From an uncultured Clostridia bacterium (GTDB lineage Bacteria; Bacillota; Clostridia; Oscillospirales; Acutalibacteraceae), in assembly GCA_947631705.1 (NCBI GenBank), contig CANRMJ010000015.1, positions 1-32,471 on the forward strand: a DNA stretch of 32,471 nucleotides, in the 5' to 3' direction. Shown here one piece after another: positions 23,745-30,238 of this stretch; the stretch's first letter is position 1, and each line of letters opens with the position of its first letter. The notes below the pieces were generated by a model. It saw nothing but the letters and a program-made list of their open reading frames with translations. It was not told the origin of the DNA and made no database searches. Made by a program: the position numbers and the translations under genes.

Positions 23745-24055
23745 GCTATGTTTCCCTCTTTTTCCTCGTCATCGCCGATAAGCGAGGTAAGAGTATCGTT
23801 ATACATATCGCCAAGCACCCCGATAAGACCATCCTTGTTTTTAAGATTATCGAAAATCTTGTCAACGATTTCTCTCTTAACGAATCTGTGATTGGCAATA
23901 AATGCACCAGCGAAAAACTCAGGAATCAGATTAGCAGGTTTATCTTTTAGCTCGCTAATTTTGAACCCTCTGTTTTCAAGCTGTTTAACTGAATTTCTTG
24001 TAAATTCGAGAGTATAGGTTTTACCCTCATACTCTATTTCAATAGTCTTTGCCAT
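23729..24055 (-). CDS. Tail assembly chaperone, upstream (G-like) part
   Basis: This 108-residue protein begins M-A-K-T-I-E-I-E-Y-E-G-K-T-Y and resembles the short acidic chaperones (DUF5055-like) encoded between tail tube and tape measure genes. It should bind the tape measure protein before tail tube polymerisation. GGAG lies before the ATG. Near its 3' end the codons GAG-GGA-AAC contain the slippery heptamer G-GGA-AAC at 23750-23756, six codons before the stop codon at 23729-23731. Confidence 0.82.
   Translation of the reverse strand: MAKTIEIEYEGKTYTLEFTRNSVKQLENRGFKISELKDKPANLIPEFFAGAFIANHRFVKREIVDKIFDNLKNKDGLIGVLGDMYNDTLTSLIGDDEEKEGNIAWKVV
23750..23756 (-). promoter_or_regulatory. GGGAAAC slippery site for programmed -1 frameshift
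   Basis: The heptamer has the X-XXY-YYZ form in the reading frame of the upstream chaperone (G GGA AAC) and differs from the lambda site GGGAAAG only in its last base. Both frames are open at this point, and the -1 frame leads into the downstream ORF. No strong downstream stem was identified. Confidence 0.8.
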
Positions 24056-24086
24056 AAAGCTTCTCCTTTATATGTACTTTCTGCGA

Positions 24087-24509
24087 TTATTCAAAATCAA
24101 TAACAGTAGAGGCCGCGATAGTAATAACCATCTCTCTGACCTCATTAACGCCCTTACCTGTAAGATGAACAGACAGCGAACCTTTGAACTTAAACTTACC
24201 GTTATCTCCGGTAGGCGTAACCGTACCCTTGGAATCGGTGCCGCCGAAATAAATAGCAAGGTCAAGCTCATCACCCTCTAAACCTTTGAGGGTAGTATAG
24301 GTTGACTTGTCATAGTTACAGGTAAATTCAAGGCTGTCGGATTTCTGAATACCTAAAATGGATGTCTGCATCTTATCTGAGAGCGTAGTAGTATCAAGCA
24401 TTTCAGGTGAGCCGCCAAGATCAGGGTAATCCTTAATGTCTACGAGCTTAGAATAAGTATCACCTGTATCCTTTTTCATTAAATAAGTACCGTAGGTATT
24501 TTCAGCCAT
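24087..24509 (-). CDS. Major tail tube protein
   Basis: This 140-residue protein has the size and beta-rich pattern of siphovirus tail tube proteins: N-terminal strand, the D-L-G-G-S-P-E-M-L-D-T-T-T-L-S-D motif (24-45), and alternating strands to the end. The 'LDTTTLSD' type of motif is typical of the short tail tube family in Bacillota phages. It forms the hexameric rings of the tail. GGAGG lies before the ATG, one of the strongest sites in the module, fitting high expression. It follows the tail terminator gene and precedes the chaperones, the usual order. Confidence 0.88.
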   Translation of the reverse strand: MAENTYGTYLMKKDTGDTYSKLVDIKDYPDLGGSPEMLDTTTLSDKMQTSILGIQKSDSLEFTCNYDKSTYTTLKGLEGDELDLAIYFGGTDSKGTVTPTGDNGKFKFKGSLSVHLTGKGVNEVREMVITIAASTVIDFE

Positions 24510-24515
24510 ATAATA

Positions 24516-24917
24516 TTACCTCCTGCATATTTCGCCATCTTTTGATACACATCCTGTATATCTTGAAACAAGGCGATAGATTGTTGAGTTATTCAAAAAC
24601 ATAGGCACGGTAGATGTCCTCGTAAAGCCTAAGCGTGAGAACTCGCCGTCAACTATTGCCTGGATTTGTTTACATTCGTCTTTTTTACCGCTTGTCTTGT
24701 TAGAGTAAATATTCACCTCATATATAACGATAGCGTGATTTTCAAGACTGCCGGAATCCTGAGTGCGTTCGTAAACGTAATTATCCGCTTCATCTATTGC
24801 GATACAGGGAAACTGAGGCTTGGCAGGGAGAGAGTCGTTATAAGTTCGAATGAAAGGAAAAGAGACACTAACCTTATTGATAACACTCTGAAAAACTTTA
24901 TTTTCTATGTCAATCAA
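24516..24917 (-). CDS. Tail terminator / tail-completion protein
   Basis: This 133-residue protein starts with a helix (M-I-D-I-E-N-K-V-F), then a P-A-K-P-Q-F-P-C-I-A-I-D-E segment and beta strands with Y-E-V-N-I-Y-S-N. This matches the plan of SPP1 gp17-like and minor-capsid tail terminator proteins. It lies right after the HK97 gp10-like gene (eight-base overlap) and before the tail tube gene. Its ring should cap the head-proximal end of the tail tube. Confidence 0.75.
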   Translation of the reverse strand: MIDIENKVFQSVINKVSVSFPFIRTYNDSLPAKPQFPCIAIDEADNYVYERTQDSGSLENHAIVIYEVNIYSNKTSGKKDECKQIQAIVDGEFSRLGFTRTSTVPMFLNNSTIYRLVSRYTGCVSKDGEICRR

Positions 24918-25425
24918 ATCGAAACACCTCTTTCGCTATCTTTTCTATCTCTTCTCTCATTTTCTTTCCAGCATCGTACATACACCTGTTTGCCGGATTA
25001 CCACGAGTACGAATGACATATTGATTATCAACTGTTCTCAGCCATTCGCCCATTGTACCCTCCTCGCCATAGTAAACCCAGCTGTCCTGTTTGCCTTTAC
25101 CTTGACCGTACTCACCTCTAATCATTCCGAACTCTTGCGCTAACGGATGATCGTCCGCATAAGTAACACCTGTACCGAACTCGATAAATGTAACTGTTTG
25201 TCCGGTCGCCGAAATAATTAAAGTATTAGATCCATTCCACTTAGAGCTGACATTTACATCGTTCACGCCGTCATAATGAGCCGTTTTAAAACTAACGCTT
25301 GCCGTATCAATACCAATTTCGCCTAATCTTGTTAAAAACTCTTTCTTACGCTCAGTCATTGATTTACGATATTTCTGCATTTTATCTTTAAACTCGGATA
25401 AGCCCTGAATAGTAACAGTAATCAC
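24910..25425 (-). CDS. HK97 gp10-like head-tail joining protein
   Basis: This 171-residue protein has the pattern of the HK97 gp10 family: N-terminal G-L-S-E-F-K-D-K-M, a helix, then the F-I-E-F-G-T-G-V segment in the middle, and a final helix (A-G-K-K-M-R-E-E-I). It overlaps both neighbours by four and eight bases, so translation is coupled. In the family it connects the portal-adaptor complex to the tail. Confidence 0.85.
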   Translation of the reverse strand: MITVTIQGLSEFKDKMQKYRKSMTERKKEFLTRLGEIGIDTASVSFKTAHYDGVNDVNVSSKWNGSNTLIISATGQTVTFIEFGTGVTYADDHPLAQEFGMIRGEYGQGKGKQDSWVYYGEEGTMGEWLRTVDNQYVIRTRGNPANRCMYDAGKKMREEIEKIAKEVFRFD

Positions 25426-25784
25426 GAAATATCCACCTTGCTTATAGCGTAAGAAATGCTATTGAGTGAACGAGCGACTCTTTTGACGAAATAATCTCCG
25501 ATCGGCTTGCCTTGCTCATCATATTGAGGCAAAACATCGATAAAGAGTATCGACTGTTCATCAATAGGACACCGCATATCGTCTGTAATCAGTACACGGT
25601 CATAATCGAGATTTGTGCCGAACTGTTCTGTTTCCGCGTTACCCTTAGCGGCAGAAATGCTCGCTCTGAAAGATGTTGCTTCGCTGTATTTCGGAAGCGG
25701 ATTACCGTTGTAATCTCTCACAGATGATTCCCCCTCGAACAGCGAGTAGAAAAACTGTTGCTTGTTTCTCTCTAATATCCTCAT
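25422..25784 (-). CDS. Head closure protein
   Basis: This 120-residue, beta-rich protein lies between the connector and gp10-like genes and overlaps both by four bases. The content (N-Q-Q-F-x-Y-S-L-F at the N-terminus, then P-K-Y-S-E, then D-Y-F-V-K-R-V-A-R near the end) fits SPP1 gp16-like stopper proteins, which plug the head after packaging. The call rests on order, size and fold type. Confidence 0.72.
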   Translation of the reverse strand: MRILERNKQQFFYSLFEGESSVRDYNGNPLPKYSEATSFRASISAAKGNAETEQFGTNLDYDRVLITDDMRCPIDEQSILFIDVLPQYDEQGKPIGDYFVKRVARSLNSISYAISKVDIS

Positions 25785-26101
25785 TGCACAACACCTACCA
25801 TTGGCGTGATTTCAGCAAGCATAGATTTCGGAATATCAGCGTCCTCATAGGAGCGGCTCACACCGTTCTCACTATGAGCAGTTTCACCCTCACTTCCTCT
25901 ACGTAGATAAAGATATTGAGCGATTTCCAAAACTTTATGCTCATATTTTTTCGGTACAATCTCATTGTCTGAGTTGAAAGGATAAAGACGATTTAAAACC
26001 TTTTGCTCAGCTATGCGGAGGTAGATATTAAGCTGTGATATGCTTTCGGAATCGTCGTTGTCGATGCTAAGCAGCATTTTTAAATCATCAAGCCACGCCA
26101 T
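25781..26101 (-). CDS. Head-tail connector (adaptor) protein
   Basis: This 106-residue, mainly helical protein begins M-A-W-L-D-D-L-K-M-L-L-S-I and has the A-E-Q-K-V-L-N-R-L-Y helix and the A-Q-Y-L-Y-L-R-R-G-S-E-G-E segment typical of the phage connector family (PF05135, gp15/gp6-like). It should form a ring beneath the portal. It follows the major capsid gene at a distance of 17 bases. Confidence 0.83.
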   Translation of the reverse strand: MAWLDDLKMLLSIDNDDSESISQLNIYLRIAEQKVLNRLYPFNSDNEIVPKKYEHKVLEIAQYLYLRRGSEGETAHSENGVSRSYEDADIPKSMLAEITPMVGVVQ

Positions 26102-26118
26102 ATCGTACCTCCGTTAAA

Positions 26119-27126
26119 TTAACCGTTAGTTACAATCTTTGCCATTGGAATAGCCTTAGCATCAAACTGTCTGCTCCATTGCTTTGATGCTACAAGCTGA
26201 TCGTCAGACGGCGACTCTTTAAAACCGGAACCGGGAACACTATAAGAGAATCCATTAGGATGGATAGTTTCTCTGATACGAGTGTAAAGAGTTTCCTGAC
26301 CGCCGTTAGTCTTTTCATCTCTATCTACACCCACGGGATGAGCAAGTCTGCCCTGAGCATATCTGATAGAGCCTGTGCCGAGCAAATAGGTAGTGTACTT
26401 TGGAAAATCTTCTGTTGAAGTATCGACCGGCATACCGTCATCAATTACAACGGTATAACCGTTTACAGAGCCGATAGCCATAGGACGCTCAATACCGTTT
26501 ACATCTGTTTGTTTCCAGTATTCAAGCACCTGTAAGTCTTTCAGTCTTTTAGCAACTTGAGAATGCATAAGAGCGAGAGAAAACTCACCGGCATTGTCAC
26601 CGAGAACATCAATAGCTGCATCGCCGAGCGTAGTAGCTTCCATTTTGTAAGCCTCCCCCTCAGTAACAGCAAGATCAACAGTATGCTTAGTCCAAGCATC
26701 ATCACCAGTGATACCGAAAATACCGCCGAGAATGCCAATCAGACGAGCCTGCCTTTTCTTTGCCCAATAATTAGCTACCTTAGCTGCGATATAACCCATA
26801 GGATCATTAGCAGAAAGATCGCTCACAAAATCACGAGCAAGAAATCCTCTTGTTCTACCGAATACGATACCAGTCTGAGAACCTCCGGTTGTTTCGCCTA
26901 CAGGAATATCGGTGGCACCGTCATAGTTGCCCTCCTCACCTTCGAGAATGTTGTAAAACGGAATTGTATAAAGATTACTGCCGGTAGCAATTTTTTCGGC
27001 GATAGCCGAGTCATTCACCATAGCACCGCTATTAAGGATAGCGGTTTTGGTCGGATCAGGGGCTTCCTGCCAAGCGCTGAAGAATAAATCCTCATCGAAC
27101 GGGAAACCAAGATAAGTTTTTGCCAT
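26119..27126 (-). CDS. Major capsid protein
   Basis: This 335-residue protein follows the scaffold gene and has the length and pattern of the SPP1 gp13/HK97-fold coat group (PF20036-like): an N-terminal arm (to about 50), then R-T-R-G-F-L-A-R-D-F-V-S-D-L-S-A-N-D-P near 89-108, the long spine helix rich in A and K-K-R-Q-A-R (about 112-130), and G-S-V-N-G-Y-T-V-V-I-D-D near 218-228. GGAGG with good spacing precedes the ATG. The presence of a separate scaffold gene argues that the coat is not self-scaffolding. Confidence 0.9.
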   Translation of the reverse strand: MAKTYLGFPFDEDLFFSAWQEAPDPTKTAILNSGAMVNDSAIAEKIATGSNLYTIPFYNILEGEEGNYDGATDIPVGETTGGSQTGIVFGRTRGFLARDFVSDLSANDPMGYIAAKVANYWAKKRQARLIGILGGIFGITGDDAWTKHTVDLAVTEGEAYKMEATTLGDAAIDVLGDNAGEFSLALMHSQVAKRLKDLQVLEYWKQTDVNGIERPMAIGSVNGYTVVIDDGMPVDTSTEDFPKYTTYLLGTGSIRYAQGRLAHPVGVDRDEKTNGGQETLYTRIRETIHPNGFSYSVPGSGFKESPSDDQLVASKQWSRQFDAKAIPMAKIVTNG

Positions 27127-27128
27127 AC

Positions 27129-27725
27129 TTAATTACCTCCATTTAATTTTTTGTATTCCTCAGGATGAGTCTCTTTAAACTGAATTTTCTCAGTGAGAGT
27201 TAGTTTATCGAACTCTTCCTTAGTCATTTCGCCTTTGTCGTCTTTACCCTTAGGCGGCTTTTTGAGTGAGCATTGCAGCTCTTTCATTACGGCATTTTTC
27301 TCCGCCTGTCGCTGAGCCGTAAGCAGGTTGACAAGGTTAGTAGCCATAGATACGCTCTTTTCTCTGTCGGTCGATACGATTCCGTCAATGACATCTTTGT
27401 AATCATCCTCAGTAAGACCGCCTGCTACAAGCACCTTTTCTACATCAAGTCTTACGCTCTTTGCCGTGTATTCGTCCTGAGCTTTCTGTGCATCGGCTAA
27501 CGCTTTTTCGAGTTTTTCATCAGCCGAAAGATTTGCGTTTTCAAGCTCGGTGATTTTGTGCTTTGCACTTGCCAATTCGCTCGCTGTCTTATCGAAAGTC
27601 GCCTTTGATACAGACGGCGGCAAGGATGAGGAATCAACAAAAGTCTTATCTGCAATAGCATCATTGATTTCCTCGACTGACATACCCTCTTTGTAGGCAT
27701 CGCCTAATAATTCCTGAATGTTCAT
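27129..27725 (-). CDS. Scaffold protein
   Basis: This 198-residue, highly charged helical protein (Lys and Glu-rich, with a coiled coil around 50-100) lies directly before the major capsid gene, only two bases apart. It resembles GP20/DUF4355-type phage scaffolds, with the C-terminal basic tail (K-K-P-P-K-G-K and a final E-Y-K-K-L-N) that typically contacts the coat. It should guide procapsid assembly and then be lost. AGGAGG with ideal spacing precedes the ATG. The mRNA leader upstream contains three tandem hairpin repeats. Confidence 0.87.
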   Translation of the reverse strand: MNIQELLGDAYKEGMSVEEINDAIADKTFVDSSSLPPSVSKATFDKTASELASAKHKITELENANLSADEKLEKALADAQKAQDEYTAKSVRLDVEKVLVAGGLTEDDYKDVIDGIVSTDREKSVSMATNLVNLLTAQRQAEKNAVMKELQCSLKKPPKGKDDKGEMTKEEFDKLTLTEKIQFKETHPEEYKKLNGGN

Positions 27726-27738
27726 AAAATTACCTCCT

Positions 27739-27819
27739 GCGTTTTAAAGACTTCTCTGTCTTTCTGCGTTTTTTGAAGAGATTTCACTATCTCTTTGCGT
27801 TTTAAGGATTTCTCTATCC
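27739..27819 (-). repeat. Three tandem hairpin repeats in the scaffold-capsid mRNA leader
   Basis: Reading along the minus strand, three short hairpins occur in tandem: GGAT/ATCC (27797-27819), AAGAGAT/ATCTCTT (27765-27796) and AAAGAC/GTCTTT (27739-27764). Each is followed by a spacer ending in AAAACGC. The stem sequences differ, while the apical AGAGAA- or AGTGAA-like loops and the spacer are conserved. The last spacer runs straight into the AGGAGG of the scaffold gene. A further GAGGGG/CCCCTC hairpin lies at 27830-27844. I see no promoter in this leader. Confidence 0.75.
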
Positions 27820-27852
27820 GTTATCACAAGAGGGGCAACCCCTCATATAACT

Positions 27853-27898
27853 AAAAAAACAGGACATCGAGAATAAATAACCCTCGATAGTCCTGTTT
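27853..27898 (-). terminator. Intrinsic terminator between head morphogenesis and scaffold genes
   Basis: AAACAGGAC plus ATCGAG pair with CTCGAT plus GTCCTGTTT around an 11-base loop, with one bulged mismatch, and the minus strand continues into a T-run. It lies 39 bases after the 47-residue gene. It splits the late operon and probably makes capsid expression partly independent or dependent on antitermination. Confidence 0.88.
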
Positions 27899-27937
27899 GA
27901 CTGTTACCTACAACTTTTTATGTAAGCCTTACATATG

Positions 27938-28081
27938 CTATTTGTAATCATCTTTACTGATTACTTTTCTACCAAGCTGTACCAACACAACCTTATCTCT
28001 CTCGACTCTGATTTCAAGAGGGGTATCGTGCGATAAGCTTTTTTCAATAGACTCAATAGTTTTTTCACTTAGCTTTGCCAT
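27938..28081 (-). CDS. Small phage protein, 47 residues
   Basis: The ATG at 28081 has AGAGG eight bases upstream and lies 13 bases after the head morphogenesis gene. The protein begins M-A-K-L-S-E-K-T-I-E-S-I-E-K, has an early helix and then a strand-rich, charged half (E-I-R-V-E-R-D-K-V-V-L-V-Q-L), and ends with K-D-D-Y-K. It has no membrane helix. Small proteins with this plan (DUF-type) often occur at this point in SPP1-like head modules. Function unknown; a cement or regulatory peptide is possible but not shown. Confidence 0.68.
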   Translation of the reverse strand: MAKLSEKTIESIEKSLSHDTPLEIRVERDKVVLVQLGRKVISKDDYK

Positions 28082-28094
28082 CTTTTAACCTCTT

Positions 28095-28715
28095 TTACGC
28101 TGGGATATAAAAACATCTACATTGTGGGTGTGGTTTCGGCGGCACCTCGTCAATAGGAAACACCTCGCCGTCAAGTTCGTTACAATAGTCACAAGTTTTA
28201 GAGTCGTGTTCTGATACCCATTTGACAAATGCAATATTGTTTAATCGGTATGCCGTAAGAGTAGCCTCGTCTGTAACATCGACTACCATTTGACCGACCA
28301 TTATCGACCATAACCGCAATGCCTTATCAATCTCAGTAGTAGGCGAATCGCTCGACATTAACGCCTCAAATAAATAAGAACGTTTACGGTCAATTTCGTT
28401 ACTGTAAACATATTTCATAACCTCATTGTAATTATCAAATATTTCCTGTAACCAATCCTCGTCAATAATATGGTAATCAAAATCGCCCTGTGTTATATAC
28501 TCAAACTGTAATTGAGCAAGCTCCAACAATTTCTCGACTGTTATATTTACTAAACGCGAATATAAATCATTAACTTTTTCGAGCGTATTCAATTCGTCTT
28601 TTCTTAACAAATTAGATTTGAAATCATCAAACATTTCGATATATTCTCTTACAAGATATTTGAGAATAACGTCTGTTCTATGATACATTTCCGTTTCAGG
28701 AGTTATCGTCCGCAT
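28095..28715 (-). CDS. Head morphogenesis / minor head protein (SPP1 gp7-like)
   Basis: This 206-residue protein is helical over its first 160 residues and ends with the Mu F-like signature: W-V-S-E-H-D-S-K-T-C-D-Y-C near 165-177, G-E-V-F-P-I-D-E-V-P-P-K-P-H-P-Q-C-R-C near 182-202. Three or four cysteines with His suggest a metal site. In SPP1 the gp7 protein is packaged with the portal and affects DNA ejection. It overlaps the portal gene end by 20 bases and so is translationally coupled to it. It is shorter than typical members (about 300 residues). Confidence 0.85.
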   Translation of the reverse strand: MRTITPETEMYHRTDVILKYLVREYIEMFDDFKSNLLRKDELNTLEKVNDLYSRLVNITVEKLLELAQLQFEYITQGDFDYHIIDEDWLQEIFDNYNEVMKYVYSNEIDRKRSYLFEALMSSDSPTTEIDKALRLWSIMVGQMVVDVTDEATLTAYRLNNIAFVKWVSEHDSKTCDYCNELDGEVFPIDEVPPKPHPQCRCFYIPA

Positions 28716-29466
28716 TGTGATTCGTCAACTCCTTAATAAGAGCATCCTGCTTAACCTTAGCCTCTTGCTCGTAGTATTCTTTAGACATCGCCCAGGCAGC
28801 CTCGCCGTCAGGGAACATACCACAATGGATAAACGCCAACTTAGGATGAATCTTATTACAGCCGAGCATTGTTACGAGTACATTAGCCTTATTGACGATA
28901 TTTTCATAATTTCTACGAGTAAACTGCGGTTGTATTGCATACAGTGGTGGGACAACGTCATCCGTCTTCTCATCGTTTCTGAGATAAGAGAGAATGAGCT
29001 TCAGAAATTCTTTCTCGCTCTCATCAAACATATTTTCAGTATCTTTCGCCCTCGCCTCTGCCGCAGACCAACCGTCACGCATAATCACCGCAGAGCCGGT
29101 ATCACTTGTAGAACTTCCGCCGTTTCTGTTCGGCATACCGCAGATAGTAAGGATTGTTTCATACATATAATCCACAAGTGTTTGTGTTTGCATTTGATTT
29201 AATTCCTGAGTAAGAATTTCAACCTTAGCAGGATTATTACTATCTGACTTGTATTTTAACGCTCCAAGTTCTTTTAGGGCGATAAAGGTTTCCTCGTCAA
29301 TATCGCAGTTGCAGAATGTCATAAGCGACTGGATGAATTGGTCTACTCCGTCAAGTCTATCCGAAGCGACCTCATTTATAGCATCGAGCATAGAAAGCAC
29401 TATCTCGAACGCACCTAAGCGAGCCTCGTTAAGCGGATATTCTACCATAGGCACATAGCCGAACAT
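28696..29466 (-). CDS. Portal protein, C-terminal part (after frameshift)
   Basis: This frame encodes at least 256 residues from the ATG at 29466 and is open back to about 29538, which gives roughly 24 more residues that continue the portal sequence (including G-Q-P-T-M-F-G-Y-V-P-M-V-E-Y). It has the long central helices (E-I-V-L-S-M-L-D-A-I-N) and the crown-like C-terminus of the SPP1 Gp6-like portal family (PF05133). The ATG at 29466 lacks a ribosome binding site, so independent translation is doubtful. It is offset by -1 from the N-terminal part. As written, a full portal cannot be made, and the portal is essential for packaging and for head assembly. Confidence 0.85.
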   Translation of the reverse strand: MFGYVPMVEYPLNEARLGAFEIVLSMLDAINEVASDRLDGVDQFIQSLMTFCNCDIDEETFIALKELGALKYKSDSNNPAKVEILTQELNQMQTQTLVDYMYETILTICGMPNRNGGSSTSDTGSAVIMRDGWSAAEARAKDTENMFDESEKEFLKLILSYLRNDEKTDDVVPPLYAIQPQFTRRNYENIVNKANVLVTMLGCNKIHPKLAFIHCGMFPDGEAAWAMSKEYYEQEAKVKQDALIKELTNHNADDNS

Positions 29467-29525
29467 AGTCGGCTGCCCTTTGATTTTCTGTTTTTTGCCG
29501 TCTATTTGGAGTTCGGAACTATTGA

Positions 29526-30128
29526 TTATTTCTCCCTTTTAATTTCGAAATACCATTTATCGGTCCATACACTGTAAATCGGATTCATATCGTCATCATA
29601 AACGATTTTAACACCAGCCATACGTTTTTCACTAAGACCGCTACTGTATATCACAAACGAATTAAGCGGAGAAAGCGTATAAAACTCGAACGGAGCCTCG
29701 TCCTCGGTGTGTTTAATACGAGGGAGTGCAAGGCGGTTAGCTGTACCGGCAATATGCATCCAATCTACGAGCTTCTTATCTTTATTGTTCTTACTCTCAA
29801 TATACATATACTCGTTGAGGGCAGTTACGCCAGCGGAATAATCGTCATTTTCTGTACGATTGATATAGACAATCGGCTCGCCTACAAGATAGCCTGTTTT
29901 AAATGTTACAATCTCATTTGCTCTGTTCTCTACGATTTTATTATTGATTTCGGGACGAATATCCTTAGTCCTGTTCTCGATTGCCTGCTTTCCACGATAG
30001 TAATCGTAAAGCGTTTTTATTTCATTTCTGTTCTGATTATGAATGAGGAGAGCATTTTGTAAAACGGATATAACATTCTTTACATTGATTTCGTCAACAT
30101 CAGTATAAATTACTCTGCGACCGTACAA
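29526..30128 (-). CDS. Portal protein, N-terminal part (truncated by frameshift)
   Basis: I place the start at the TTG at 30128, since AGGAGG lies exactly ten bases upstream and the -10 of a promoter overlaps the alternative ATG at 30170. From there 200 residues run to a TAA at 29526. They match the wing and stem start of SPP1 Gp6-like portals: Y-D-Y-Y-R-G-K-Q (portal signature), N-N-K-I-V-E-N-R-A-N-E-I-V, F-K-T-G-Y-L-V-G-E-P-I. A -1 shift near 29529-29538 would continue into 28696-29466, giving about 477 residues in total, the usual length. No canonical slippery heptamer is in the right phase there. Confidence 0.87.
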   Translation of the reverse strand: MYGRRVIYTDVDEINVKNVISVLQNALLIHNQNRNEIKTLYDYYRGKQAIENRTKDIRPEINNKIVENRANEIVTFKTGYLVGEPIVYINRTENDDYSAGVTALNEYMYIESKNNKDKKLVDWMHIAGTANRLALPRIKHTEDEAPFEFYTLSPLNSFVIYSSGLSEKRMAGVKIVYDDDMNPIYSVWTDKWYFEIKREK

Positions 30129-30168
30129 TATACAATTACCTCCTACTATATATTCATTCTCAGTATTC

Positions 30169-30197
30169 ATAATATACAAGACTTAGTGACTTGTCAA
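30169..30197 (-). promoter_or_regulatory. Sigma-70 promoter upstream of the portal gene
   Basis: TTGACA (30192-30197), 17 bases, TATTAT (30169-30174) on the minus strand. The start of transcription near 30162 leaves a leader of about 34 bases before the TTG at 30128, including its AGGAGG (30139-30144). This would be a promoter inside the late operon, active in a lysogen. Confidence 0.7.
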
Positions 30198-30238
30198 TGC
30201 TTTGAAAACAAGTATAACGTTTTCAGTGCATATAAGAG

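Noticed and set aside
29529-29541. Programmed frameshift in the portal gene
   Set aside because: AAAAGGG is present but in the wrong phase for the zero frame, portals are not known to need frameshifting, and no stimulatory structure is seen. A simple indel is more likely.
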